A stretch of 42,457 nucleotides of DNA, from the NCBI GenBank assembly GCA_021769865.1, contig JAETSB010000017.1:1-42457 (forward strand), given 5' to 3'. The stretch's first letter is position 1; each line of letters starts with the position of its first letter. The DNA is from Oscillospiraceae bacterium. GTDB lineage: Bacteria; Bacillota; Clostridia; Oscillospirales; Oscillospiraceae. The notes beneath the pieces are model-generated. The model saw nothing but the letters and a program-made list of their open reading frames with translations. It was not told the origin of the DNA and made no database searches. A program made the translations under genes and the position numbers. Below are positions 1 through 6,947 of the stretch, one piece after another.

Positions 1-5
1 TTCAT
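1..5 (-). CDS. Start of a leftward gene cut by the window edge
   Basis: A minus-strand ATG at 5-3 is preceded, at normal spacing, by AAGGAGGAAT (complement of 12-20), a very strong ribosome site. Only the first codon and part of the second lie in the window, so the product cannot be named. The stop codon of the remnant frame at 27-215 falls just upstream of this ribosome site, as in an operon. Confidence 0.5.
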
Positions 6-26
6 TGAACATTCCTCCTTTAAAGA

Positions 27-215
27 TTACGGTCCGTCCGAACTTCCGACGCCCCCTCCAGGATTCGTGTCGGGGCTAGCCTCTTCCCACATCAAGCCTG
101 GAATTGGCCCCTTCCGTTCGTCGTCCGCATGCTCAATGTACCAATCTCCCGTCCGTTTGTCTATAGATTTGCCCGAGTTGTAATTTGTTTGATAATTGCC
201 GAGTTTTATTGAGTT
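27..215 (-). pseudogene. Possible 3' remnant of a gene
   Basis: On the minus strand a frame of 62 sense codons runs from a TAA just right of 215 to a TAA at 29-27. It has no ATG, GTG or TTG near its beginning; the only likely starts, adjacent TTG and ATG codons near the middle, lack a clear ribosome site. The translation is hydrophilic and protein-like, with a stretch reading RTGDWYIEHADDE and a Gly/Pro-rich tail. Its stop is followed directly by the ribosome site of the next gene. The frame begins about 10 bp from the 18-bp repeat at 225-242, so its 5' part may have been removed by insertion of the neighbouring integrase-like locus. This is inference; a chance open frame is possible. Confidence 0.25.
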
Positions 216-224
216 TTATGTGAA

Positions 225-242
225 AAATGTTTGTAACAAATT
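225..242 (+). repeat. Left copy of 18-bp inverted repeat flanking the integrase-like gene
   Basis: The sequence here matches the reverse complement of 1700-1717 at 17 of 18 positions. Its core is the near-palindrome TTTGTAACAAA at 230-240. It lies 15 bp past the stop codon of the integrase-like gene. Confidence 0.6.
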
Positions 243-256
243 TTCCCTTTCCGCCG

Positions 257-1582
257 TCAGACCTCCCGTTTTCCGCCCTCGCCCCCGGCGGGGACGGCCA
301 AGGCGTCCCCCTCCTCCCGAGGGGCGTTTTCTTTATTTAATATGTATCGCTGCCGCTGCTGGAGAATGCGTCCCTGGGCCAGCATCCGCTGGAGCAGCGG
401 GCGGCACTGGCTCACGTCGATGCCCAGCAGCCGGGCCACGTCCTGACGGTAGGCGAAGCCCTCCCGCTCCAGGTAGCTCAGCACGGCGACCTCCTGCTTC
501 TCCGGGGGTACCACATGTTCAGGCAGGTAATACCGGGCCCCCACCTGGGTCAGCCGTCCCCGGTTCACCAGCTGCTTGAGCCGGTTGTAGGCGGTGGTGC
601 GGGAGACGTTCAGCAGGGACGCCACTTCGTTCCGGGTGGTCCAGCCCTGCCGCCGGGCCTGGGAGAGGATCTGCCCCTCCCCGCCGGAGCGCAGGGCGCA
701 GTCCACCCGCAGGTCCCGGAGCGTGAGATCGTCCAGCCCCGCCCGGATCAGCGCCGCCCGGACCAGCTTGGACAGCCGGGTCCGGTCATAGGGCAGGCCG
801 CTCCTGGGCGCGGTGAGGACAAAGCCCTCCCGCCCCACCTGCCGGGCCAGGTCCTCCAGGACCTTCCTGGCCCCGCCGGAGAGGGGGACCTCCCGGCGCT
901 CCAGGCACAGCCGGTCTCCCCGCACCTGGTCCCAGGTCAGGGCCACGATCTCCTCCAGCCGGAGTCCCGCCTGCCAGGTCAGCCAGAGCGACACTCCGGC
1001 GGGGCTGATCCCCTCGGCCCGGAGGAGCTTCCACAGGGCAAACTCGTCGATCTGGGCGGACGCCTCCCGGTGAATGCGGGTGGAAATCTTCTTCTCCTCC
1101 AGGTGCTCCGCGAAATGGACGTTAAGTCCCGCCGCCTCCACACCGGTGATGCGGGAGACATACTGCCAGTCGTGCTCCTCCAGCTGCCGGAGGACGAAGT
1201 CGTGGCGCAGGTCAATGAGCCGCACCTCCGTCTGCCCCTGCCGGTCCAGGGCGGCCCGGGCAAGCCGGGAGATGGACTGAGGCGTCAGGGGCTTGTGGTC
1301 CCGGTCGGAGAGGACCACCGTCTCCTGGCTCCGGTCCCGCCCGTCCCGCAGGGCCTGAAGCCAGTCCGCCAGCTCCCGTCCGATGGGGACCTTCCGGTCC
1401 GGCAGCACAATGGCCCCATCCAGGAAGTCCACCTGCTCCCAGGTGAGGTGCTGGATCTCATCCCGCAGCAGCCCGGCCTGCCAGGCCAGGCGCAGCACGG
1501 TCCCCGCGGCGTTTCCCGGGTTTTCCCGCAGAGCCCGCTCCATCGCCCCCTCGTCCGGGCGGTTGACGACATACTCCTGCAT
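257..1582 (-). CDS. Degenerate tandem tyrosine-recombinase-like protein with C-terminal winged helices
   Basis: 441 residues, ATG at 1582 behind AAAGGGG. Two copies of the tyrosine-recombinase catalytic fold can be read: box I is WQAGLLRDEIQHLTW at 34-48 and WQAGLRLEEIVALTW at 203-217; box II is IDLRHDFVLR at 123-132 and RDLRVDCALR at 289-298. The second Arg of HxxR is kept (R126, R292), but the His is Ile or Arg. The first box I Arg is displaced in copy 1. The nucleophilic Tyr is Phe157 in copy 1, and in copy 2 the segment is replaced by a helix-turn-helix at about 311-355, followed by a second wHTH-like stretch at 362-415. Strand transfer therefore looks impossible; a DNA-binding regulator or recombination accessory protein is more likely. 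Base composition matches the host. Function unknown. Confidence 0.75.
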   Translation of the reverse strand: MQEYVVNRPDEGAMERALRENPGNAAGTVLRLAWQAGLLRDEIQHLTWEQVDFLDGAIVLPDRKVPIGRELADWLQALRDGRDRSQETVVLSDRDHKPLTPQSISRLARAALDRQGQTEVRLIDLRHDFVLRQLEEHDWQYVSRITGVEAAGLNVHFAEHLEEKKISTRIHREASAQIDEFALWKLLRAEGISPAGVSLWLTWQAGLRLEEIVALTWDQVRGDRLCLERREVPLSGGARKVLEDLARQVGREGFVLTAPRSGLPYDRTRLSKLVRAALIRAGLDDLTLRDLRVDCALRSGGEGQILSQARRQGWTTRNEVASLLNVSRTTAYNRLKQLVNRGRLTQVGARYYLPEHVVPPEKQEVAVLSYLEREGFAYRQDVARLLGIDVSQCRPLLQRMLAQGRILQQRQRYILNKENAPREEGDALAVPAGGEGGKREV

Positions 1583-1699
1583 AGCGGCCCCTTTCCGTTT
1601 TTTTGTTACGTTTGTTGGACAAATAAATTGACTTTTTGGAAATCAAAGGAATGGCGCGCCCTGTCCGTTTTCAGAGGGCAAACTACCCTGCCCGCTCTC

Positions 1700-1717
1700 A
1701 ATTTGTTACAAATATTT
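1700..1717 (-). repeat. Right copy of 18-bp inverted repeat
   Basis: Reverse complement of 225-242 with one mismatch; core TTTGTTACAAA at 1702-1712. It lies in the presumed 5' leader of the integrase-like gene, 118 bp upstream of the start codon. Confidence 0.6.
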
Positions 1718-1790
1718 ATCTCAATAATTCTTCTATTTGAAATCTATGAAATGATTGCGCCGCAATTCATACGAGGTTTTATCCTTCTGC

Positions 1791-1819
1791 ATCATACGCC
1801 AAAAGATAACAAAAATCAA
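1791..1819 (-). promoter_or_regulatory. Promoter of the integrase-like gene with overlapping operator
   Basis: Read on the minus strand: TTGATT (1819-1814), 17-bp spacer, TATGAT (1796-1791). The 7-bp inverted repeat AAAGATA (1802-1808) / TATCTTT (1820-1826) covers the spacer and -35, so a repressor there would block the promoter. The divergent XRE protein at 1894 is the obvious candidate; that link is inference. Confidence 0.55.
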
Positions 1820-1893
1820 TATCTTTCAACATATTTTGCACGCCAGTTCCCCAGGATAGACTGAACAAAACAGTTTGGAAGGAGTGGCAAACT

Positions 1894-2220
1894 ATGACAA
1901 AACAGGAGCGCGTCGCCATAGGCCAGCGCCTGCGGCAGCAGAGGAACCGCCTGGGGCTGACCCGGGAGCAGTTTGCGGAGCTGGCGGATATCGGCGCCGG
2001 GTATTACGGGCAGATCGAGGTGGGCACCTCCCAAATGTCCATCGACACCCTTATCAAGGTAGCCCGGACCTCCCGGCTGTCCATGGAGTACATACTCTCC
2101 GGGGAGGAGAGCGGCGAGACGGACCTGGGATCTCTGGAGACGATCCTGCGGGGCTGCACGCCCCGGGAGCTTCGTTTGGCGGAGAAGGTCCTCCAGCTCT
2201 TTCTCCTCCGGGGGGACTGA
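1894..2220 (+). CDS. XRE-family helix-turn-helix regulator
   Basis: 108 residues, ATG at 1894 after GGAAGGAG. An HTH_3 domain fills residues about 9-67 (RLRQQRNRLGLTREQFAELA, then the recognition helix around GYYGQIEVG). It ends with a short helical tail (PRELRLAEKVLQLF) typical of chromosomal single-domain regulators. It is transcribed away from the integrase-like gene and closed by a strong hairpin at 2230. Likely a local repressor of that divergent promoter; the target is not shown by the sequence. Confidence 0.85.
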   Translation: MTKQERVAIGQRLRQQRNRLGLTREQFAELADIGAGYYGQIEVGTSQMSIDTLIKVARTSRLSMEYILSGEESGETDLGSLETILRGCTPRELRLAEKVLQLFLLRGD

Positions 2221-2229
2221 GGACGCAGA

Positions 2230-2257
2230 AAGGCGGCCCGCGTGAGCGGGCCGCCTT
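2230..2257 (+). terminator. Hairpin after the XRE gene
   Basis: A perfect 12-bp stem (2230-2241 with 2246-2257) closes a GTGA loop. The T-run is weak on both strands. It lies 10 bp past the XRE stop and may also end minus-strand transcription from the membrane protein and flavodoxin remnant. Confidence 0.7.
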
Positions 2258-2285
2258 GGCCGTTTGGGGGATCACCGTATGGAAT

Positions 2286-2321
2286 TCATCGTGGGCCGCC
2301 GTTGATGGCGGCGATTTTCAT
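2286..2321 (-). pseudogene. 11-codon stump of a flavodoxin/NADPH-dependent FMN-reductase gene
   Basis: Minus-strand ATG at 2321 with a near-perfect ribosome site AAGGAGGTATCCCC encodes MKIAAINGGPR and then TGA. Families of flavodoxin-like NAD(P)H oxidoreductases begin MKIxxINGSPR, the FMN-phosphate loop, so this looks like the first 11 codons of such a gene with the remainder deleted. The ribosome site overlaps the stop of the upstream membrane protein, so the two were an operon. A free-standing 11-residue peptide is the alternative, but the match to the family N-terminus makes decay more likely. Confidence 0.5.
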
Positions 2322-2333
2322 GGGGATACCTCC

Positions 2334-2705
2334 TTATGTTTTGGGTGCGCAGCCCTTTTTGACGAGGAAAAACCAAAGCAGTATTCCCTGGACCAGCAGC
2401 AGGGCAGCCGAAGCTGCCTTCAATAATCCCGGGGCAGTGAACGGTTTAAAGTACCAGCTCCATCTCTCCAGCCGGCAGTGCGCCGTAAACCAATAAGATG
2501 ACAAAAAGCTGACCAGATTTCCCGCCAGCAGCACCGGGATGTCCCGAGTCCAGATGGTCAGCCAACACAGCAGGGCCGCCCAGACCAGCAGCGGAAGATA
2601 TCCCGTCATGCTCCCGTAAGCGGTGTCGGAATACATTCCCCAGAAGACGTAAGGACACGTGCTGACCAGCAGCACTCCCAGCCGGACGGCCCACTTTTTC
2701 TTCAT
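2334..2705 (-). CDS. Small four-helix membrane protein of unknown function
   Basis: 123 residues; ATG at 2705 preceded by AAGGAGGGGCGCC. After MKKKW there are about four hydrophobic segments (roughly 7-24, 34-52, 55-73 and 98-118), and the protein ends KKGCAPKT. No family motif is recognised. Its own promoter (2734-2762) is close to consensus. It was followed in operon by the flavodoxin-type gene whose stump remains at 2286-2321, so it may have had a redox-related or stress role; that is only context. It is divergent from thiI. Confidence 0.65.
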   Translation of the reverse strand: MKKKWAVRLGVLLVSTCPYVFWGMYSDTAYGSMTGYLPLLVWAALLCWLTIWTRDIPVLLAGNLVSFLSSYWFTAHCRLERWSWYFKPFTAPGLLKAASAALLLVQGILLWFFLVKKGCAPKT

Positions 2706-2733
2706 GGCGCCCCTCCTTTTATCGGATGAATTC

Positions 2734-2762
2734 ATTATACTGGGCCAGGGGCAAAATTGCAA
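2734..2762 (-). promoter_or_regulatory. Sigma-A-type promoter for the small membrane protein
   Basis: On the minus strand TTGCAA (2762-2757), 17-bp spacer, TATAAT (2739-2734), 29 bp upstream of the start codon at 2705. Confidence 0.7.
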
Positions 2763-2781
2763 TAATTTCGGAAGACCCCCT

Positions 2782-2809
2782 TTTTCTTCCGTCCCAAATA
2801 CGCTATAAT
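2782..2809 (+). promoter_or_regulatory. Probable thiI promoter
   Basis: A perfect TATAAT lies at 2804-2809, 37 bp before the thiI start; the -35 region is T-rich and only weakly consensus. Confidence 0.45.
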
Positions 2810-2845
2810 AATTCCGTACATTTAACATCTACGGAGGATGATCCC

Positions 2846-4024
2846 ATGCGGCAAAATGAAATGTTTCTCCTGAAATTAGGCGAGGTGGTCCTGAAGGGCC
2901 AGAACCGGCGCTCCTTTGAGGACCGGCTGGTGGCCAACACGGCCCGCCGCCTGAGGTCCTGCGGCAGCTTTCAGGTCTACATCCGGCAGAGTACCATCTA
3001 CGCCGAACCCACCACGGAGACCTGCGACATGGAGGCGGCCTACGCCGCCGCCCGTCAGGTATTCGGCGTGGTCAGCGTGGCCCGGGCGGTGCCCTGCGAA
3101 AAGACGGTGGAGTCCATCGTGGAGACGGCCAAGAACTACCTGGCAGGCGACTTCGCCTCCGCCAAAAGCTTCAAGGTGGAGAGCAAGCGAGCGGATAAGA
3201 ACTACCCGATGAACTCCATCCAGGTCTCCCAGGCCGTAGGCGGCGAGCTGGCGGAGGCGTTCCCCCATGTGACGGTGGATGTCCACGACCCGGACCTGAC
3301 GGTCCACGTGGAGATCCGGGAGAAGTACGCCTACGTCCACGCTCCCGCCGTCCCCGGGGCGGGCGGCCTCCCCGTGGGCATGGGGGGACACGCGATCAGC
3401 CTCCTGTCCGGCGGCCTGGACAGCCCGGTGTCCTCCTGGATGATGGCCCGGCGTGGGGTGGAGCTGGAGATGGTCCACTTCGTCTCTCCGCCCTACACCT
3501 CTCAGCAGGCCCAGGACAAGGTGCTGGAGCTGGCCCGGCTGCTGACCAGGTACTGCGGCCGCCTCCGGGTCCACATCGTGCCCTTCACGGAGATCCAGGA
3601 GGAGATCCGAAAGAACTGCCCCGAAGAGTATTTCACGCTCATCATGCGCCGTTTCATGATGCGCCTGGCCCAGGCCATTGCCAAGCGGGCGGGAGCCAAG
3701 GCTCTGATTACCGGCGAGTCCCTGGGGCAGGTGGCCAGCCAGACCATGATGGCCCTGGCCGTCACAGACGACGTGGCGGAGATGCCGGTCCTCCGGCCCC
3801 TGATTGGCATGGACAAGGTGGAGATCATCCGGATGTCCCGGGAGATCGGGACCTATGATACCTCCATCCTGCCCTATGAGGACTGCTGCACGGTCTTCAC
3901 TCCCCGGCACCCGGCCACCCGGCCCAAGGTAGAGGACGTCCGCGCGGCGGAGGCCAAGCTGGATGTGGAGGGCCTGATGGCCCGGTCCCTGGAGGGGGAG
4001 GAATGGGTTTGGGTCAAACCTTGA
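2846..4024 (+). CDS. thiI: tRNA uracil 4-sulfurtransferase ThiI
   Basis: 392 residues. It adenylates U8 of tRNA and transfers sulfur to make 4-thiouridine, and can supply sulfur for the thiamine thiazole. The ferredoxin-like and THUMP part covers about 1-170; the PP-loop is SGGLDS at 188-193; the C-terminal half has the conserved ITGESLGQVASQT and YEDCCTVFTPRHP stretches. There is no rhodanese domain, as in other Gram-positive ThiI of about 400 residues. ATG at 2846 is chosen because ACGGAGGATG precedes it; the longer frame to 2726 has no ribosome site and overlaps the promoter. A cysteine desulfurase partner is not nearby. The hairpin-repeat block begins just after the stop. Confidence 0.95.
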   Translation: MRQNEMFLLKLGEVVLKGQNRRSFEDRLVANTARRLRSCGSFQVYIRQSTIYAEPTTETCDMEAAYAAARQVFGVVSVARAVPCEKTVESIVETAKNYLAGDFASAKSFKVESKRADKNYPMNSIQVSQAVGGELAEAFPHVTVDVHDPDLTVHVEIREKYAYVHAPAVPGAGGLPVGMGGHAISLLSGGLDSPVSSWMMARRGVELEMVHFVSPPYTSQQAQDKVLELARLLTRYCGRLRVHIVPFTEIQEEIRKNCPEEYFTLIMRRFMMRLAQAIAKRAGAKALITGESLGQVASQTMMALAVTDDVAEMPVLRPLIGMDKVEIIRMSREIGTYDTSILPYEDCCTVFTPRHPATRPKVEDVRAAEAKLDVEGLMARSLEGEEWVWVKP

Positions 4025-4030
4025 CTCGGT

Positions 4031-4404
4031 GCGCGCCCTGACGGGCGGGGGAGATTGGATACCAGCGATGGCTGGTGCAATGCACCCCCCCATTTCGTCG
4101 GGGCGAAATCCGCTTCACTCCGCAGCCGCCTGACGGCGACGGCTTCGTTCCGCTCCTTTGCCCCTCCTCTCCCCACCGCGCGGGGCGCGGCGGGGGCCCC
4201 ATTCTCTCTTTTTCTTCCCGAAGAAAAAGAGAGAATGCGCCGTGCACGGTGGAAGAGAGAAAAGGACGGGGACGCGTTACGGGGTCGCGGCATAGTACGG
4301 ACTTCCGGATACGCAAGTCCCTGCCCGCGGCGTGATGCGAGTGGGGGTTTTGGAGGTTGATGCAAAGACTGTCCGTCTTTCCTCGCTGCCGCTAACCCGG
4401 CGCT
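4031..4404 (+). repeat. Hairpin intergenic repeat, copy 1
   Basis: This block is shared with 37864-38126: GCCC-TGAC-GGGC hairpin, CCAGC-GATG-GCTGG hairpin, a 17-bp perfect stem at 4201-4217/4220-4236, the palindrome CCGTGCACGG (4240-4249), and a conserved tail ending CCGGCGCT. Copy 1 has about 100 extra bases (after 4090) that are absent from copy 3. Open frames across it are repeat artefacts, not genes. It fills most of the 728-bp gap between thiI and cinA. Confidence 0.8.
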
Positions 4405-4419
4405 TCCGTCAAAGCTGCG

Positions 4420-4735
4420 CCTACCGCTTTCTCTTTTAGTGCCTGCCAGCGGCAGCGGAAAGAGAAGCTGGTCCATTCGACAAGCACCAAACCCCTGCTA
4501 ACTCTACGCCGCGGGCAGAAGACACTTCGTAGAAATCGGAAGCACACCTTGCGCGCCTTCCGTCCAACGTACGCGTCCCCCTTACTTCTTTTTCTCTTTT
4601 GGACCGTGCACGGCCCGTTTTCTCGTTTTCTTCTGGAAGAAAACGAGAAAATGGGGGGTGCAATGAACCAGCCATCATCATGGCTGTGATCCACCCCGCC
4701 CGTCAGGGCGAGTATAATCCCCCCCTTTTTCAGGG
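4420..4735 (-). repeat. Hairpin intergenic repeat, copy 2 (inverted, diverged)
   Basis: Reverse complement of the same family, facing copy 1. The best-conserved part, 4584-4735, matches 38728-38865; it holds a 16-bp stem (4618-4633/4636-4651) and CCGTGCACGG. The rest (4420-4583) is a diverged version of the copy 1 tail, recognisable by GGGGACGCGT, TGCCCGCGGCGTAG and GGGGTTTGG on the minus strand. No gene was found within it. Confidence 0.75.
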
Positions 4736-4752
4736 GGAAAAAGGAGCCCACC

Positions 4753-6015
4753 ATGTCCCACACAGCTGAACTCATCGCCGTAGGCACCGAATTACTCCTT
4801 GGCAACATCGCCAACACCAACGCCCAAACACTGAGCCAGAGCCTCTCCGCTCTGGGAATCAATGTCTTTTGGCACACCGTGGTCGGCGACAACCCCGACC
4901 GCCTCAAAGAGGCCCTGGCCATCGCCCGCCGCCGGGCGGACATCCTCATCACCACCGGCGGTCTGGGCCCCACCTACGACGACCTCACCAAGCAGACCAT
5001 CTGCGAGGCCTTCGGAAAGCCCCTGGTCCTCCACCCGGACATTCTGGAGGACATCCGGATCTTTTACGAGTCCGCCCTCCATGTCCCCATGCCGGAGAAC
5101 AACACCCAGCAGGCGGAACTGCCCGAGGGCTGCACGGTCTTCGACAACCCCGTGGGCACCGCCCCCGGCTGCGCCTTTGAGTGTGACGGCGTCCACGTCC
5201 TCATGCTCCCCGGGCCCCCCCACGAGATGGAGACCATGCTCCGCCGCCACGTGGAGCCCTACCTGCGCGAGCTCTCCCACGAGGTCATCGTCTCCCGGGA
5301 TATCATGACCTTCGGCATGGGGGAGAGCTCCATCGACCAGCTGCTCCACGACAAGATGGCCCATATGACCAATCCCACCCTGGCCACCTACGCCAAGCCC
5401 TGCGAGGTCCGTCTCCGGGCCACCGCCAAGGCCGCCACAGAGGACGAGGCCCGCGCCATGCTGGTTCCCGTCTGGGAAATGGTCCGCGAAACCCTGGGGG
5501 ATATTGTCTACAGCGGGGACGGCGGCGACCTGGCGGACTGCTGCCACGGCCATCTGATCCGCCGCAGGCTCACCCTGTCCACCGCCGAGAGCTGCACCGG
5601 CGGGTTGGTTGCCCAGCGGCTCACCGCGATCCCCGGAATCTCCGCCGTCTACCGGGGCGGCGTGGTCAGCTACTGGACCAGCGTCAAGGCGGAGGTACTC
5701 CGCGTCCCCCAGAATATTCTGGATACATACGGCCCTGTTTCCGAGGAGTGCGCCCGGGCTATGGCGGAGGGTGTCCGGAAGGTCACCGGGGCGGACCTGG
5801 GGGTCTCCGTCACCGGCGCGGCGGGGCCGGACCCGGACGAGCGGGGCGTTCCCGTGGGGATTGTGTACATCGGCCTGGCCGCGCCGGAGGGGACCTTCTG
5901 CCGCCGCCTGGACCTGGGCCGCCGGAGGCGGGACCGCATCCAGGGCCTGGCGGCCAATCACGCCTTTGACGTGGTGCGGCGGTATCTCCAGGGCCTCCCG
6001 GTGGAGCGGATCTGA
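4753..6015 (+). CDS. cinA: CinA, nicotinamide-nucleotide amidohydrolase / competence-damage protein
   Basis: 420 residues, full length for the family. The N-terminal MoCF-like/COG1058 domain (about 1-170) begins TAELIAVGTELLLG and carries ITTGGLGPTYDD. The C-terminal CinA domain (about 255-415) has the deamidase signature STAESCTGGLVAQRL, then SVTGAAGPDPDERGVPVG. It hydrolyses NMN to nicotinate mononucleotide in pyridine-nucleotide recycling and is linked to competence in some Firmicutes. ATG at 4753 follows AAAAAGGAG. It directly follows the hairpin-repeat block, and recA, its frequent neighbour, is not present. Confidence 0.95.
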   Translation: MSHTAELIAVGTELLLGNIANTNAQTLSQSLSALGINVFWHTVVGDNPDRLKEALAIARRRADILITTGGLGPTYDDLTKQTICEAFGKPLVLHPDILEDIRIFYESALHVPMPENNTQQAELPEGCTVFDNPVGTAPGCAFECDGVHVLMLPGPPHEMETMLRRHVEPYLRELSHEVIVSRDIMTFGMGESSIDQLLHDKMAHMTNPTLATYAKPCEVRLRATAKAATEDEARAMLVPVWEMVRETLGDIVYSGDGGDLADCCHGHLIRRRLTLSTAESCTGGLVAQRLTAIPGISAVYRGGVVSYWTSVKAEVLRVPQNILDTYGPVSEECARAMAEGVRKVTGADLGVSVTGAAGPDPDERGVPVGIVYIGLAAPEGTFCRRLDLGRRRRDRIQGLAANHAFDVVRRYLQGLPVERI

Positions 6016-6122
6016 CGTTTTTGCGATTTTTCCCTTGCCTTTCCGCCGGAAAGCTGGTATACTTGGCCTTCGTAATCTCACGCGCCGGTTTTAGCGCGAA
6101 TACGATACAAAGGAAACGATTC

Positions 6123-6710
6123 ATGAAAACAATTTTTCTTGTAGACGGCGACAACAACATCGGCACCGGTCTCACCGGCATCGACATGCTCTCGGACCAG
6201 GACACGGTCCTCATCTTCTACCAGAAGGAAAAGGGCCTGGCCCTCAGCAAGCTCCAGAAGCTCTGCGCCGGGACGGCGGCGGACGTGCAGTATATCGAGA
6301 GCGTCCGGGGCGGCAAGAACTCCATCGACTTCCAGATCATCACGGAGCTGGGGGTTTTGGTCGGCAAGCGGGAGGCGGACTACGCCTACGTCATCAGCCA
6401 GGACAAGGGCTACGCCGCCTCTATCGACGCCCTCCAAGCCCGGTACGCCAACGCCTTTCAGGAGGTGGCCCTCCGCTCCTCCATTGAGAGCTGCCTCCAC
6501 CTGCCCTTCGTCCTCCGGGCGGCGGACCGCCAGGAGCTGTGCAACGCCCTGGTGAAGGAGTACGGCTCCGCCCAGGGCTGCGCCTTGTACAACCACCTCA
6601 AGCGCATCTTCCAGGCTCCGGAACCGGAGCCGGAAAAGGCGGTGAAGGTGACCCGCCCCCGCCGGGGCGGCCGCCGGAAAAAGCCCGCCGCTTCGGACAC
6701 AGAAGAATAA
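6123..6710 (+). CDS. PIN-like domain protein, putative nuclease
   Basis: 195 residues; ATG at 6123 after AAAGGAAA, internal to a longer open frame that has no ribosome site. It begins KTIFLVDGDNN, a PIN/NYN-like first strand with acidic residues D8 and D10; further conserved-looking acidic positions are D69 (NSIDF), D94 (SQDKGY) and D102. This spacing fits a metal-dependent PIN-like RNase fold. Residues after about 160 form a basic, Arg/Lys-rich tail (RPRRGGRRKKP) suited to binding nucleic acid. It is a single gene closed by a strong terminator; no antitoxin-like partner overlaps it, so a VapC-type role is not supported. Confidence 0.75.
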   Translation: MKTIFLVDGDNNIGTGLTGIDMLSDQDTVLIFYQKEKGLALSKLQKLCAGTAADVQYIESVRGGKNSIDFQIITELGVLVGKREADYAYVISQDKGYAASIDALQARYANAFQEVALRSSIESCLHLPFVLRAADRQELCNALVKEYGSAQGCALYNHLKRIFQAPEPEPEKAVKVTRPRRGGRRKKPAASDTEE

Positions 6711-6719
6711 GCGCCTGCC

Positions 6720-6747
6720 AGCGCCGCCCTTTCGGGCGGCGCTTTTT
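6720..6747 (+). terminator. Rho-independent terminator after the PIN-like gene
   Basis: Perfect 10-bp stem AGCGCCGCCC/GGGCGGCGCT with a TTTC loop, followed by TTTTT. Confidence 0.9.
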
Positions 6748-6767
6748 CGCCCAATTCTCCCGACGAT

Positions 6768-6829
6768 TTCGACAGCATTCGACAGAATTCGATAAATTTC
6801 TTGTGTTTTCCCCCGTCTTTTGCTATGAT
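6768..6829 (+). promoter_or_regulatory. Three phased Spo0A boxes and promoter of the HATPase gene
   Basis: TTCGACA at 6768-6774 and 6778-6784 are exact complements of the 0A box TGTCGAA; TTCGATA at 6788-6794 is a one-mismatch third copy. They are spaced exactly 10 bp apart, on one face of the helix. Downstream lie TTGTGT (6801-6806), 17 bp, TATGAT (6824-6829). The boxes would centre near -65, -55 and -45, a position used for Spo0A activation. Confidence 0.7.
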
Positions 6830-6947
6830 ATTTCCGGGGGAGGCAGTCTTTTCCTGGGCTTAGACCGCCTCCCCCGGTACATGCTAACCCAGACGCTTCC
6901 AGGGGGTAACCGCCTCTCCGGGAGTTTCGCCGGAAAGGAGATCACCC

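Larger units (their letters stand above)
1583..1893. other. AT-rich divergent intergenic region
   Basis: This stretch between the integrase-like gene and the XRE gene has no credible ORF. It holds a minus-strand promoter at 1791-1819, an inverted repeat AAAGATA/TATCTTT at 1802-1826 overlapping its -35, the right 18-bp repeat at 1700-1717, and a further palindrome TTTGT-TGG-ACAAA at 1611-1623. It is much AT-richer than the genes on either side. Confidence 0.6.

Noticed and set aside
5..200. Possible riboswitch upstream of the left-edge gene
   Set aside because: Some GC-rich pairing is visible, but no cobalamin, TPP, FMN or SAM consensus could be matched, and the stretch has an open protein-like frame.
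4055..4973. Open frames of 80-200 codons on both strands in the hairpin-repeat blocks, some with recurring FSFSSRRKRENGPCTVQKRK
   Set aside because: They follow the repeat copies on either strand, encode the arms of the hairpins, and have no ribosome sites. They are artefacts of the repeat.
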